Below are positions 11,649 to 20,782 of a DNA stretch of 64,000 nt, one piece after another. The DNA is from Fragum whitleyi (taxonomy: Eukaryota > Mollusca > Bivalvia > Cardiida > Cardiidae), in NCBI GenBank assembly GCA_948146395.1, contig OX411551.1:49720997-49784996 (forward strand). The letters run 5' to 3'. How positions within the stretch are numbered: the first letter of the stretch is position 1; each line of letters starts with the position of its first letter. The translations under genes and the position numbers were made by a program. The notes under the pieces were generated by a model. That model was given only the letters and a program-made list of their open reading frames with translations, was not told the DNA's origin and did no database searches.

Positions 11649-12986
11649 ATGGAAGAAACCCAATGTACATCACAGACAGAAACAGATAAAATAAGCAGCC
11701 CAACACTACAACATTTTATGATAGAACTTTCTGAAATAAAACAGCTTTTAAGAGAAATCCGGGACCAGCAGGCGTTCTTTACGACTGAAAACGGAAAAAG
11801 ACAGGAAGAAATTGCAACAATATCCGAGGAAAATCAGGTAAATTTTGTTAACACTCTAAATTCCGTTACAAAAGCCTTAGAAAATTTTACTACTGAGAAA
11901 GTACCAATAGTACATCAAGATGAAAACACCATTCCTTACGAAGCATTTAGATTGAAGTCGACTATAACCCAAACATGGGACAGAAATTTAGAGTACCGCA
12001 AACACCATTACTGGCAATACATACGAAATAACATCCTTGCAGAAACATATCAGACATGGATAGACTCTACACCTATCGTAATTCCAAAGAAATTACAAAT
12101 ATTTACGATACAATCAGAAACGACTGAACAAACACAGATGCGAGAACGCCAAGTGATGAATAATTATAAATTTGAAATAGAGAAATTGAAGCTTCTTACA
12201 GACAGTCATTTTCAGAAATACAGGTCCTGTGACGATAATATGTTTGCTTTAATTGAACGCAAGTTTCCGGGAAATTTAGGGAGTCATTTAAAGGATTTGT
12301 GGAAAGCAGATATTAGGAATAATGAAGAAATATCTGAGGCTATACTAAATCGGAAGAATAAGCCATTTCTCTCCTCATACCAAAAATCTTTTATTGAACA
12401 ATATCAGGACAAGAACCCGTTTTTTAAAGAATCCGAATACAAGAACAATAGCAACCAATCACGCACAAATTTTCGAACCCAGAATGATACAATGGCACCT
12501 GTATTTCAAAAAAACAACTTTAAGAGAAGTAATGAACAATATGGTCGAGATCGACAACAACTTCACAGAATTAATAGAGAATCTCCACGATCTCTTCAGA
12601 GACCAAGCTATGCAGATGCTTTAATGAACTCGGGCAATGGCAATCTAAGATCGAGAAACCCAACCTACCCAGATAAAGTCAATAGATACCAAGAACAAAC
12701 TCGTTATAGAGACAAAGAACAATTCAACAATTATAGAAATCATTTGCAAAATTATCATGGATTTACTAATTCTTCTCTGGATTTGAATGATTTGCAACAA
12801 AGAAGAGAGCAAAGCATAGAGCAAAACCAAACACATGGAGATATACCATTCATTGAGTCATATAGACAACAACAACAAAGTAACTGGAACAATACTCACA
12901 TGAATTATAGAAACGAAACATACCAGCCTCATAATGTACGCGATCCTTTTTTATGGCAAGATCCACACCAAACACAACATCAATAG
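11649..12986 (+). CDS. PLE ORF1 protein, 445 aa
   Basis: This intact frame lies directly upstream of the PLE reverse transcriptase. Residues about 20-75 are strongly helical with heptad-like spacing (IELSEIKQLLREIRDQQ onwards) and probably form a coiled coil. Residues about 95-265 are a compact, mixed-charge helical region with several Trp (TWDRN, HYWQYI, YQTWID, LKDLW). Residues about 265-445 are low-complexity, rich in Asn, Gln, Arg and Tyr, which suggests a disordered RNA-binding tail. No zinc knuckle or catalytic motif is visible. The role is inferred: a Gag/ORF1p-like nucleic-acid chaperone. Proteins of similar order occur upstream of some PLE reverse transcriptases. The last 34 bp overlap ORF2 in the -1 frame, and a slippery heptamer sits at 12947-12953. 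Confidence 0.8.
   Translation: MEETQCTSQTETDKISSPTLQHFMIELSEIKQLLREIRDQQAFFTTENGKRQEEIATISEENQVNFVNTLNSVTKALENFTTEKVPIVHQDENTIPYEAFRLKSTITQTWDRNLEYRKHHYWQYIRNNILAETYQTWIDSTPIVIPKKLQIFTIQSETTEQTQMRERQVMNNYKFEIEKLKLLTDSHFQKYRSCDDNMFALIERKFPGNLGSHLKDLWKADIRNNEEISEAILNRKNKPFLSSYQKSFIEQYQDKNPFFKESEYKNNSNQSRTNFRTQNDTMAPVFQKNNFKRSNEQYGRDRQQLHRINRESPRSLQRPSYADALMNSGNGNLRSRNPTYPDKVNRYQEQTRYRDKEQFNNYRNHLQNYHGFTNSSLDLNDLQQRREQSIEQNQTHGDIPFIESYRQQQQSNWNNTHMNYRNETYQPHNVRDPFLWQDPHQTQHQ
12947..12953 (+). promoter_or_regulatory. Candidate -1 ribosomal frameshift site (T TTT TTA)
   Basis: The heptamer TTTTTTA lies in the ORF1 zero frame exactly as X XXY YYZ: T (third base of a Pro codon), TTT, TTA. This is the U UUU UUA class used by retroviral gag-pol shifts. 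Slipping back one base after TTA puts the next codon at 12953, the ATG of ORF2, giving a predicted fusion of ORF1 residues 1-435 with all 768 ORF2 residues. The -1 frame is closed by a TAA at 12932, so it opens only just before the site. No stable stem-loop is evident in the next 60 bases, which are A/C-rich. That weakens the case. Confidence 0.55.
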
Positions 12987-15259
12987 CACAACAAAGCAAA
13001 ACAACTGGAAAACAAATAGACATCAAAATAATAAACCTTTCAGATCGAAACCTTTCAATAGAAGAAGAATCTATTTTAGAAAAGGGACTTAAATTCACCC
13101 CTACACCTACAAAATCAAACATCCATGAAATGAGAAACGATCTAGCAGAATTCACCCGTAAGATCAGACTTGTCGAATATTTTCACAACACTAAAGATCC
13201 AGATGATTCGTTAGTAAAAAATAAAAGTATGTTTACACCGCCTTTAGACAGAAATCAGGCACTAAACAATTTTGTAAAAAGTGTAGAAAATATGCCATTG
13301 AACAATGATAGAAAAGACACCATGAAAATCAAAGATAATATCTCAAGAAAGGAAAGGGATGCCATTAATTCACTACAAACTGATAAATCTTTAATAATAA
13401 AAGAAGCTGATAAGGGCGGGGCTACAGTTTTAATGAACACAAACCACTACAAACAAATGGCTGAAGACATTCTAAAAGATACTGAATATTATCATCCAAT
13501 TTCGGAAAATCCATCTAAAAAGGACCGCCTAGCATATAATAAATTACTAGAAAAATACTCAATCTGCCTCCGCGAAAAGGAATATAAATATCTCAAGGAC
13601 TTCGAAACAAAATGCAGTCAATTTTACGGACTTCCAAAAATACACAAATGCGAGGAAATCAGAAAGGAGTGCGAAACAGCTACAACACCGACCGTGAAAG
13701 TGACTGGAGTTCATACTTTAAAACTGCGACCTATTATTGCTGGCCCTATATGTCTTACAAGCCGACTGAGTAACTTGATAGATATTTTATTAAAACCAAT
13801 TGTAAAATATGTGCCGAGCTTCTTAAAAGACACAACTGATTTTCTTAAACAACTCCCTTCAAATGTTCCGAAAAACACTCTTTTAGTTTCTTTTGACGTC
13901 GAATCTCTTTATTCAAATATATCCCACGCCCTAGGAATTGAGGCGATAAACTTTTGGTTAGAAATGTACCCAAATGAAATCCCGAAAAGGTTTTCAAAAG
14001 AATTCATTATAGACTCAATGAGATTTATTTTAGAAAACAACACCTTCCAATTCAATAACGAATACTTCCGCCAGATAAAGGGAACAGCCATGGGTACTAA
14101 AGTCGCACCGACTTACGCCACATTAACCATCGGTTATTTAGAACAGAAATTATACCGAAATATCGAACAGTTATTTGGAACAGAATTCTCAAATCACTTC
14201 ATAACAGTATGGAAACGCTTCTTGGATGATTGTTTTATCCCATGGACCAAATCAAAGGAAGATCTCGTAACTCTAAATGATATATTGAATAATTTAAACC
14301 AACACATAAAATTTACAATAGATGTCCAGGAACAAAGATTGCCATTCTTAGATTGTCTTGTAATCAAGAAAGGTATTAACCTGATAACAGACATATTTTA
14401 CAAACCGACAGATAGCAAAACATATCTTCTGTTCACATCATGCCACCCTAAACATACGAAAATAAGCATCCCATTTTCTCTAGCTAGAAGACTTAGAACA
14501 ATTATTTCCGAAGAAGAAACTTTCCTACAACGAGCGGATGAACTAAAGCAATATTTGATAAAGCAGAGATACCCCGAAAATTTAATTCAAGCTGGAATTG
14601 ACAAGGCCAAATCTCTTAGCCGACCTATACTGATACATCAAACTAGACAAGAAGAACAATCGGGACATGTTGCATACGTAAGCACCTTTAATCCTAGGAA
14701 TCCCGAAGCCTTTAATCAGTTACAAAAAGACATCCACATTCTAAACCGTGACCCACACATGCGGGAAATTTTGGATGATATAAATATTATAAAAAGTAAA
14801 CGCCAGCCTAAAAATTTAAAAAAATTATTAACAAAAGCAAGGTTTTCCGATTCACAAACGCTTCATACAGTATCAAGATGTAATCGCCCTAACTGTGGAT
14901 TATGCCCCCATCTTATAGAAGGTTCAAATTACCAACTCAAGTGTGGAAAAAACATCATAGTGAGAGAAAGTATGAGCTGCGACGTAAAGAATGTTATATA
15001 TACATTAGTGTGTTCTGGCTGCCATGAGGAATACATAGGAGAAACGAACGACCTACGCAAAAGGATGACCGTTCACCGACAACATATTCGAGATGAAAGA
15101 GTTAGAATGCTTAAAGTCAGTCAACATGTAGCCTCCTGTTCTAATACAGAGCCTTTATTCAAAGTATTTCCAATCTACAAAATGATGGATGACAGTATTG
15201 TGTCGAGAAGACAAAAAGAAAAGACTTTAATTCAGTTGTATAAACCCAAATTAAATTGA
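12953..15259 (+). CDS. PLE ORF2: reverse transcriptase with GIY-YIG endonuclease, 768 aa
   Basis: This is the replication enzyme of a Penelope-like element; it copies the element RNA and cuts the target DNA. Visible reverse transcriptase landmarks: KEADKGGATV near residue 150; KLRPIIAGP near 258; FDVESLYSNI near 315 (motif A Asp); [14 protein letters not shown] near 375 (motif B); WKRFLDDCF near 422 (motif C, LDD); then PFLDC and FYKPTDSK. C-terminal to these is a Cys-rich knuckle (C-x4-C-x2-C with His, near 643). A GIY-YIG module follows near 683-712: VIYTLVC, then EYIGET, LRKR and HRQHI. All key residues are present and the frame is intact. The ATG at 12953 overlaps ORF1 by 34 bp, so expression is by -1 frameshift or by reinitiation. 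It is a PLE rather than LINE or telomerase because of the GIY-YIG domain and the RT motif context. I do not assign a clade. Confidence 0.92.
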   Translation: MARSTPNTTSIAQQSKTTGKQIDIKIINLSDRNLSIEEESILEKGLKFTPTPTKSNIHEMRNDLAEFTRKIRLVEYFHNTKDPDDSLVKNKSMFTPPLDRNQALNNFVKSVENMPLNNDRKDTMKIKDNISRKERDAINSLQTDKSLIIKEADKGGATVLMNTNHYKQMAEDILKDTEYYHPISENPSKKDRLAYNKLLEKYSICLREKEYKYLKDFETKCSQFYGLPKIHKCEEIRKECETATTPTVKVTGVHTLKLRPIIAGPICLTSRLSNLIDILLKPIVKYVPSFLKDTTDFLKQLPSNVPKNTLLVSFDVESLYSNISHALGIEAINFWLEMYPNEIPKRFSKEFIIDSMRFILENNTFQFNNEYFRQIKGTAMGTKVAPTYATLTIGYLEQKLYRNIEQLFGTEFSNHFITVWKRFLDDCFIPWTKSKEDLVTLNDILNNLNQHIKFTIDVQEQRLPFLDCLVIKKGINLITDIFYKPTDSKTYLLFTSCHPKHTKISIPFSLARRLRTIISEEETFLQRADELKQYLIKQRYPENLIQAGIDKAKSLSRPILIHQTRQEEQSGHVAYVSTFNPRNPEAFNQLQKDIHILNRDPHMREILDDINIIKSKRQPKNLKKLLTKARFSDSQTLHTVSRCNRPNCGLCPHLIEGSNYQLKCGKNIIVRESMSCDVKNVIYTLVCSGCHEEYIGETNDLRKRMTVHRQHIRDERVRMLKVSQHVASCSNTEPLFKVFPIYKMMDDSIVSRRQKEKTLIQLYKPKLN

Positions 15260-15355
15260 ACTGACTTTTTTAACGTCACACAGAGTGACGTCCCTTGTTA
15301 AGTCTGTATTTGACGTTACGTACGTTGTAACGCTGTTCTCTTAGTAACGACGTTA

Positions 15356-15390
15356 TCCTCCTGATGATCGTATGTGAAACCGGTTGAGGA
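15356..15390 (+). ncRNA. Hammerhead-ribozyme-like motif in PLE copy 1 tail
   Basis: The order is stem I strand TCCTC, core CTGATGA (15361-15367), short stem II region, core GAAA (15376-15379), palindromic stem III ACCGGT, then T and the closing stem I strand GAGGA (15386-15390). Hammerhead motifs with a minimal stem III that act as dimers are reported from PLEs. Against activity: stem II is very weak here, the 10.1-11.1 pair is U-U, and the cleavage base would be U rather than C. It is probably an eroded ribozyme. Confidence 0.5.
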
Positions 15391-15456
15391 CGTTTTAATA
15401 ATATTAAATATACAAATACAAATTCAAAGAAGGCTTGTCATTCTATTTATTTAAGT

Positions 15457-15459
<3 letters not shown>

Positions 15460-15544
<85 letters not shown>
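15460..15544. repeat. (TA)n microsatellite
   Basis: About 42 uninterrupted TA dinucleotides lie between the 3' tails of two PLE copies that face each other. Frames open through it are artefacts of the repeat. Confidence 0.95.
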
Positions 15545-15546
<2 letters not shown>

Positions 15547-15644
15547 TTCAAGTATTGTAAAAATAACAATACGGATATAAATATCGGGAAAAAAGAAAAA
15601 GAGTTGAAGGAATCTGCCGATTACATATTTAATAATTATGAAAT

Positions 15645-15684
15645 AACTCAACCGGTTTCACATATAATATGATCTTCAGGAGTT
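15645..15684 (-). ncRNA. Hammerhead-ribozyme-like motif in PLE copy 2 tail
   Basis: On the minus strand: AACTC, CTGAAGA (15679-15673), a stem II hairpin CATA-TTA-TATG flanked by U-U, GAAA (15659-15656), stem III ACCGGT, T, then GAGTT (15649-15645). The outer stem pairs AACTC/GAGTT, whereas copy 1 pairs TCCTC/GAGGA, so the stem I bases changed together. Stem II is better formed than in copy 1. The U-U pair at the base of stem II and U at the cleavage position are reservations. Confidence 0.55.
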
Positions 15685-16380
15685 GAACGTAAATAACGAC
15701 GTCGTCTAGCAACGACGTCAACGTAACGTTATTTAAAGGGAAATTACTCTAAAAGTTTATGCATTAGTTATGAAACATTTATCATTCTTGTAATCGTTAT
15801 TTTTGGTTCAGCGTTGGTTGGAATATCTTGATAAAGTATTTTCTTTAATTTTTCTCTGTGTGCTGTCATCATTTCTCATTTTGTACATCGGGAATATCTG
15901 GAAATTTGGATTCATCGATCCTGCACAACTTGCTATATGTTCGCTCATTTTTAAGATTCTTATATTTGGGTCGCGTATTTGCTGCTTGTGCACAGTGACC
16001 CGTTTCCGAAGTTGGTCACCCGTTTCTCCGATGTTCTTCTCTACAACCGCAACATATGATAACATATATCACGTTTTTAACTTCACAGGACATTTGAGTT
16101 TTCACGATAAATTCTTTCCCACATTTAAAATTAAATTTACTTCCAGTTATTAAATGTAAACACAGGCCACAATTTGATCTTTCACATTTGCTTACTTCAC
16201 ACAGCTCCTTTTCATCTTCAAATCGTGCCCTTGTTAAGAGATGCTTTAGGTTCGGGGGTTGTCTTTTACTTTTGATTATATTGCTTTCTTTGATAATTTG
16301 CCCCATTATTTCGTCATTTTCTAAAATTGATTTGTTGTCTTGAATGATTTTGAAAAATTCCGTTTTTTTTGGATTGTTTG

Positions 16381-18785
16381 TTGAGACGTAAGGTATGCAA
16401 GCGGTTTGTTCTTTGTCTTTTACCTGTAACAAATCATTTCGATCGAGATTCAGGGCTTTTCTAATTCCATTTTCTATGATTGAAACTGGGTTTTTTTGTA
16501 AAATAAGAATCGATTTCAATTACTCCATTCTTCGTAGAAGTTGCTCCTTTTTAGAGACGATCGTACATAGGCGTCTAGCTAAGCAGAAGGGGATGTTTTC
16601 TTTGGTATGTTTAGGGTGGCAGGAATTAAAGACAAGGTACTGTTTGCTGTCTGTTGCTTTGTAAAAAATATATGATTGAATTTCTGTGTTTCTTTTTATG
16701 ACGTTTACATCTAAAAATGGCAATCTGTATCACTAATGTTCATGGTAAACTTAAGATCGTTATGTAAGTTATCTAGCGTCCGTTCTAGAATATGTAAGTC
16801 TTCCCTCGTCTTGATCCATAGGATGAATATGTCGTCTAGGAAACGTTTCTAATTCTGTTCAAAGTATTTCCGAAAATCAGAGTTAAATTCTATTTCAATT
16901 TCGTCATATAAATTTTCTTCTAGGTAGCCCAATACCAACGTAGCGTATACTGGTGCAAATTTCGTTCCCATTGCGGTACCCTTTGTTTGCCGATAATACT
17001 TTCCGTTGAAAAAGAATGTATTATTTCTAAAATAAGTATGATGCCACCAAGTATGAATGTTTTGTTGAATCTCGATGGAAGTTGATTTTTGTATTTATCT
17101 TACCAATATTCTATGGCAACGAGTCCTAATTCATGGGGTATATTTGAGTAGAGAGATTCGATATCAAACGTTACAAGAATAGTGTCTTTATGAGTGGTAG
17201 GAGGAAGTGATTTTAGAAAATCTGTGCGGTCTCGTAGGTAACTTTTGTTGTATCTTGTAAACGGTCTTAGTAATATATTCTGTGTTGAGACGTAAGGTAT
17301 GCAAGCGGTTTGTTCTTTGTCTTTTACCTGTAACAAATCATTTCGATCGAGATTCAGGGCTTTTCTAATTCCATTTTCTATGATTGAAACTGGGTATTTT
17401 TTGTAAAATAAGAAACGATTTCAATACCTCCATTCTTCGTAGAAGTTGTTCCTTTTTAGAGACGATCGTACATAGGCGTCTAGCTAAGCAGAAGGGGATG
17501 TTTTCTTTGGTATGTTAAGGGTGGCAGGAATTAAAGACAAGGTACTGTTTGCTGTCTGTTGCTTTGTAAAAGATATCTGTTTGAATTTCTGTGTTTCTTT
17601 TTATGACGTTTACATCTAAAAATGGCAATTCTGTATCACTAATGTTCATGGTAAACTTAAGATCGTTATGTAAGTTATCTAGCGTCCGTTCTAGAATATG
17701 TAAGTCTTCCCTCGTCTTGATCCATAGGATGAATATGTCGTCTAGGAAACGTTTCCAATTGTGTTCAAAGTATTTCCGAAAATCAGAGTTAAATTCTATT
17801 TCAATTTCGTCATATAAATTTTCTTCTAGGTAGCCCAATACCAACGTAGCGTATACTGGTGCGAATTTCGTTCCCATTGCGGTACCCTTTGTTTGCCGAT
17901 AATACTTTCCGTTGAAAAAGAATGTATTATTTCTAAAATAAGTATGATGCCACCAAGTATGAATGTTTTGTTGAATCTCGATGGAAGTTGATTTTTGTAT
18001 TTATCTAACCAATATTCTATGGCAACGAGTCCTAATTCATGGGGTATATTTGAGTAGAGAGATTCGACATCAAACGTTACAAGAATAGTGTCTTTATGAG
18101 TGGTAGGAGGAAGTGATTTTAGAAAATCTGTGCGGTCTCGTAGGTAACTTTTGTTGTATCTTGTAAACGGTCTTAGTAATATATTCTGTGTTGAGACGTA
18201 AGGTATGCAAGCGGTTTGTTCTTTGTCTTTTACCTGTAACAAATCATTTCGATCGAGATTCAGGGCTTTTCTAATTCCATTTTCTATGATTGAAACTGGG
18301 TATTTTTTGTAAAATAAGAAACGATTTCAATACCTCCATTCTTCGTAGAAGTTGTTCCTTTTTAGAGACGATCGTACATAGGCGTCTAGCTAAGCAGAAG
18401 GGGATGTTTTCTTTGGTATGTTAAGGGTGGCAGGAATTAAAGACAAGGTACTGTTTGCTGTCTGTTGCTTTGTAAAAGATATCTGTTTGAATTTCTGTGT
18501 TTCTTTTTATGACGTTTACATCTAAAAATGACAATTCTGTATCACTAATGTTCATGGTAAACTTAAGATCGTTATGTAAGTTATCTAGCGTCCGTTCTAG
18601 AATATGTAAGTCTTCCCTCGTCTTGATCCATAGGATGAATATGTCGTCTAGGAAACGTTTCCAATTGTGTTCAAAGTATTTCCGAAAATCAGAGTTAAAT
18701 TCTATTTCAATTTCGTCATATAAATTGTCTTCTAGGTAGCCCAATACCAACGTAGCGTATACTGGTGAAAATTTCGTTCCCATTG
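16381..18785 (-). repeat. ~905 bp tandem triplication inside PLE copy 2
   Basis: The phrase 'ttgagacgtaaggtatgcaa' occurs at 16381, 17285 and 18191, a period of 904-906 bp. Units 1 and 2 differ by only a few bases. Unit 3 matches them to about 18785 and then grades into a clearly divergent (about 10%) continuation of the element. Each junction joins the post-RT sequence (ACIPYVST) to a point early in the RT (ILLRP). The unit therefore contains the RT core but neither end of the element. Confidence 0.85.
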
Positions 18786-19704
18786 CGGTGCCCTTTGTCT
18801 GTCGATAATATTTTCAATTGAAGAAGAATGTGTTGTTTTCTAAAATAAGTTTGATGCCATCAAGTATGAATGTTTTGTTGAATCTCGATGGAAGTTGATT
18901 TTTGTATTTATCTAACCAATATTCTATGGTAACGAGTCCTAATTCATGGGGTATATTTGAGTAGAGAGATTCGACATCAAACGTAACAAGAATGGTGTTT
19001 TCATGAGTGGTAAGAGGAAGTGATTTCAGGAAATCTGTGCTATCACGTAGATAACGTTTGACGTATTTTGTGTAAGGTCTTAGAAGGATATCAATTAGAT
19101 TACTGAGTCGATGTGTTTGGCACTGTGGACCTGCTATTATCGGTCTTAAGGCTAAATCATCAATATCAGAGACTTGTATATAATCGGAGTTACTGTTTTG
19201 ACAGGCTTGTAAGATTTTCGGACTTTCGGTAAACCATAAAAATTGCTTTCTCTTGTCTCAAAATCTTGTAGATAATTCTGTTCTATATCTGTACCACAAT
19301 CTTCATATTTAGTCAAAAACTTAAAATATTTCACCTTGTCCGACTTGCATGGGTTTTCTGGTAAGGTTTCATAATATTCTGCATTTTGTAGGTGTTTGTA
19401 GACCATTTCCTTGTAGTGCCACTTATTCATTATAACGGATGCGCCCCCTTTGTCTGCCTCTTTAATTATAATTGAAGTGTCGTTTGCTAAGGTAGTAATT
19501 GCATTTCGGGTTGTTTTACTAATGTTTGACTTTGCATTTGTCCCACCTTCGTTTTGTAAATGATTTTCAACGTTTGTGATGAAGTTTTCAAGAGCTTTAT
19601 TCCTATTTTTCGGCGGCATAAAGTTACTTTTGTTGTGGACAAATGAAACATCACTATTGATTGATTCATGAAAAAATTCCGCAAGTCTTAATCTTCTTAT
19701 AATT

Positions 19705-20682
19705 AGTCCCCTACCGGTGTTCACACCGGAGGGGACTATAGGTTTGCCCTCCGTCTGTCCGTCCGTCCGTCCGTCCGTCTTCCGTCCGACCGTCCGTCTG
19801 TCCGCTCAAATCTGGATCCCGCGATAACTTAATAACTAAGCATGCGTTTTTGATGAAAGTTGGTATATGAATAGATGGCAATGTGTAGATTATGCACATC
19901 ATTTTATTTTTGTTTTTCGACTTAAATAGAGGTTGCTATGGTTACAGAAATAGTGAAAATATGACCAAAAATGGGATCCTGCGATAAGATAATAACTAAG
20001 CAAGCTAGTTTGATGAGACTTTGTTTATGACTATATGGCAATGTGTAGATTATGCACATAATTTTATTTTTGTTTTTAGACTAAAATTGTTGTTGCTATG
20101 GTTACGGAAATAGTGAAAATATGGCAAAAAATATTGGATCCTGCGATAAGTTAATAAGTAAGCAAGATAATTTGATGAGACTTGGTATATGACTAGATGG
20201 CAATGTGTAGATTATGCACATCATTTTATCTTTGTTCTTTGACAAAAAGTGCGGTTGCTATGGTAACGGAAATAGTGAAAATATGGCAAAAAATGGATCC
20301 TGCAATAACTTAATAACTAAACAAGCTAACTTGATGAAACCTGTTTTAAAATGTAAAAAAAATTATAAGCCATGTTTGTCAGAGTGGTGATGCAGCAGTA
20401 TTAATCACCTCCAGTGAAAGTTCTCATTTCTTACCAACAAGACTGAAGAAAAACATCTTGGATCAGACAAGGTAACTGTTATTGATACTATTTCTTGCAT
20501 CTGTCTATTGCTTGCATGAATTGTATAGTGGGCACAGCAGAGACAACAACTCATGTAAGTCTTGTTTAACCCTTTCCAAAACAAGACCTGGTTTTGACGT
20601 CCCTGATAGAATTGGCTTGGGAAAACTTTGAGACAAACAAAGCCGGTAGGGGACTTTTGCCATGTCCGACATGGCTCTTGTT
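19705..20682 (-). mobile_element. Pearl-like element, complete, inserted in PLE copy 2
   Basis: The left edge has a strong hairpin (CCGGTGTTCACACCGG, nested inside AGTCCCC/GGGGACT), then a (GTCC)n tract at 19750-19803. Three to four core units of roughly 165 bp follow ('gatcctgcgataagttaata' and 'gcaatgtgtagattatgcac'; about 19815-20345), then a non-repeated part. The right edge is a second hairpin (GCCATGTCCGACATGGC) followed by CTCTTGTT, which reads AACAAGAG on the minus strand. PLE protein sequence resumes on both sides in the expected place. This is the clearest whole pearl-type unit in the window. Confidence 0.75.
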
Positions 20683-20782
20683 TTTTTTAATATCGCCCTC
20701 AACTTCTTGCATATTGCTTTTGGACGGTGTTGGGGCAAATTTCATTCCCTGTGCCAAGATTCTTTTTTTTTTGTTATTTCAC

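Larger units (their letters stand above)
11520..15445 (+). mobile_element. Penelope-like retroelement (PLE), copy 1, nearly intact
   Basis: The element holds ORF1 (11649-12986), ORF2 (12953-15259, reverse transcriptase plus GIY-YIG endonuclease), a 3' UTR with a hammerhead-like motif (15356-15390) and an A/T-rich tail that ends just before a (TA)n tract. The left end is unclear: I find no upstream copy of the 3' motif, so a 5' pseudo-LTR is absent or unrecognised. Both ORFs are free of internal stops, so this copy is young or under selection. A related but broken copy lies tail-to-tail at 15545-20775. Confidence 0.85.
15808..20772 (-). pseudogene. PLE copy 2 ORF2 pseudogene (RT and GIY-YIG)
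   Basis: Pieces in minus-strand order: start of the protein near 20772-20685 (KFAPTPSKSN); N-terminal region 19724-19152 (IIIKEADKGGASV); a frame break after it; RT motif A (FDVESLYSNI) and an in-frame stop near 18815; motif B and LDD in 18783-18421; two further copies of the RT segment from the tandem triplication; then the post-RT region 16519-16016 with the knuckle C-x4-C-x2-C; and GIY-YIG split by a 2-base loss at about 16040, with the remainder in 16065-15808. Several independent lesions mean no functional enzyme can be made. Confidence 0.85.
15545..20775 (-). mobile_element. Penelope-like retroelement, copy 2, broken and 5'-truncated
   Basis: Read from the minus strand this is the same type of element as copy 1, roughly 60% similar at the protein level by eye. 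It keeps an N-terminal fragment of ORF2 (to about 20775), the RT, the Cys knuckle, GIY-YIG and the hammerhead-like tail, but no ORF1. It is interrupted by a pearl-like insertion (19705-20682), triplicated internally (16381 to about 18785), and carries stops and frameshifts. Its tail meets that of copy 1 across the (TA)n tract. Confidence 0.8.

Noticed and set aside
12954..13080. Frameshift-stimulating stem-loop or pseudoknot
   Set aside because: The next 60 bases are A/C-rich. The first hairpin I can draw (AATAGA...TCTATT near 13060) is too far and too weak.
15451..15651. Frame encoding alternating Tyr-Ile
   Set aside because: Translation of the (TA)n microsatellite.
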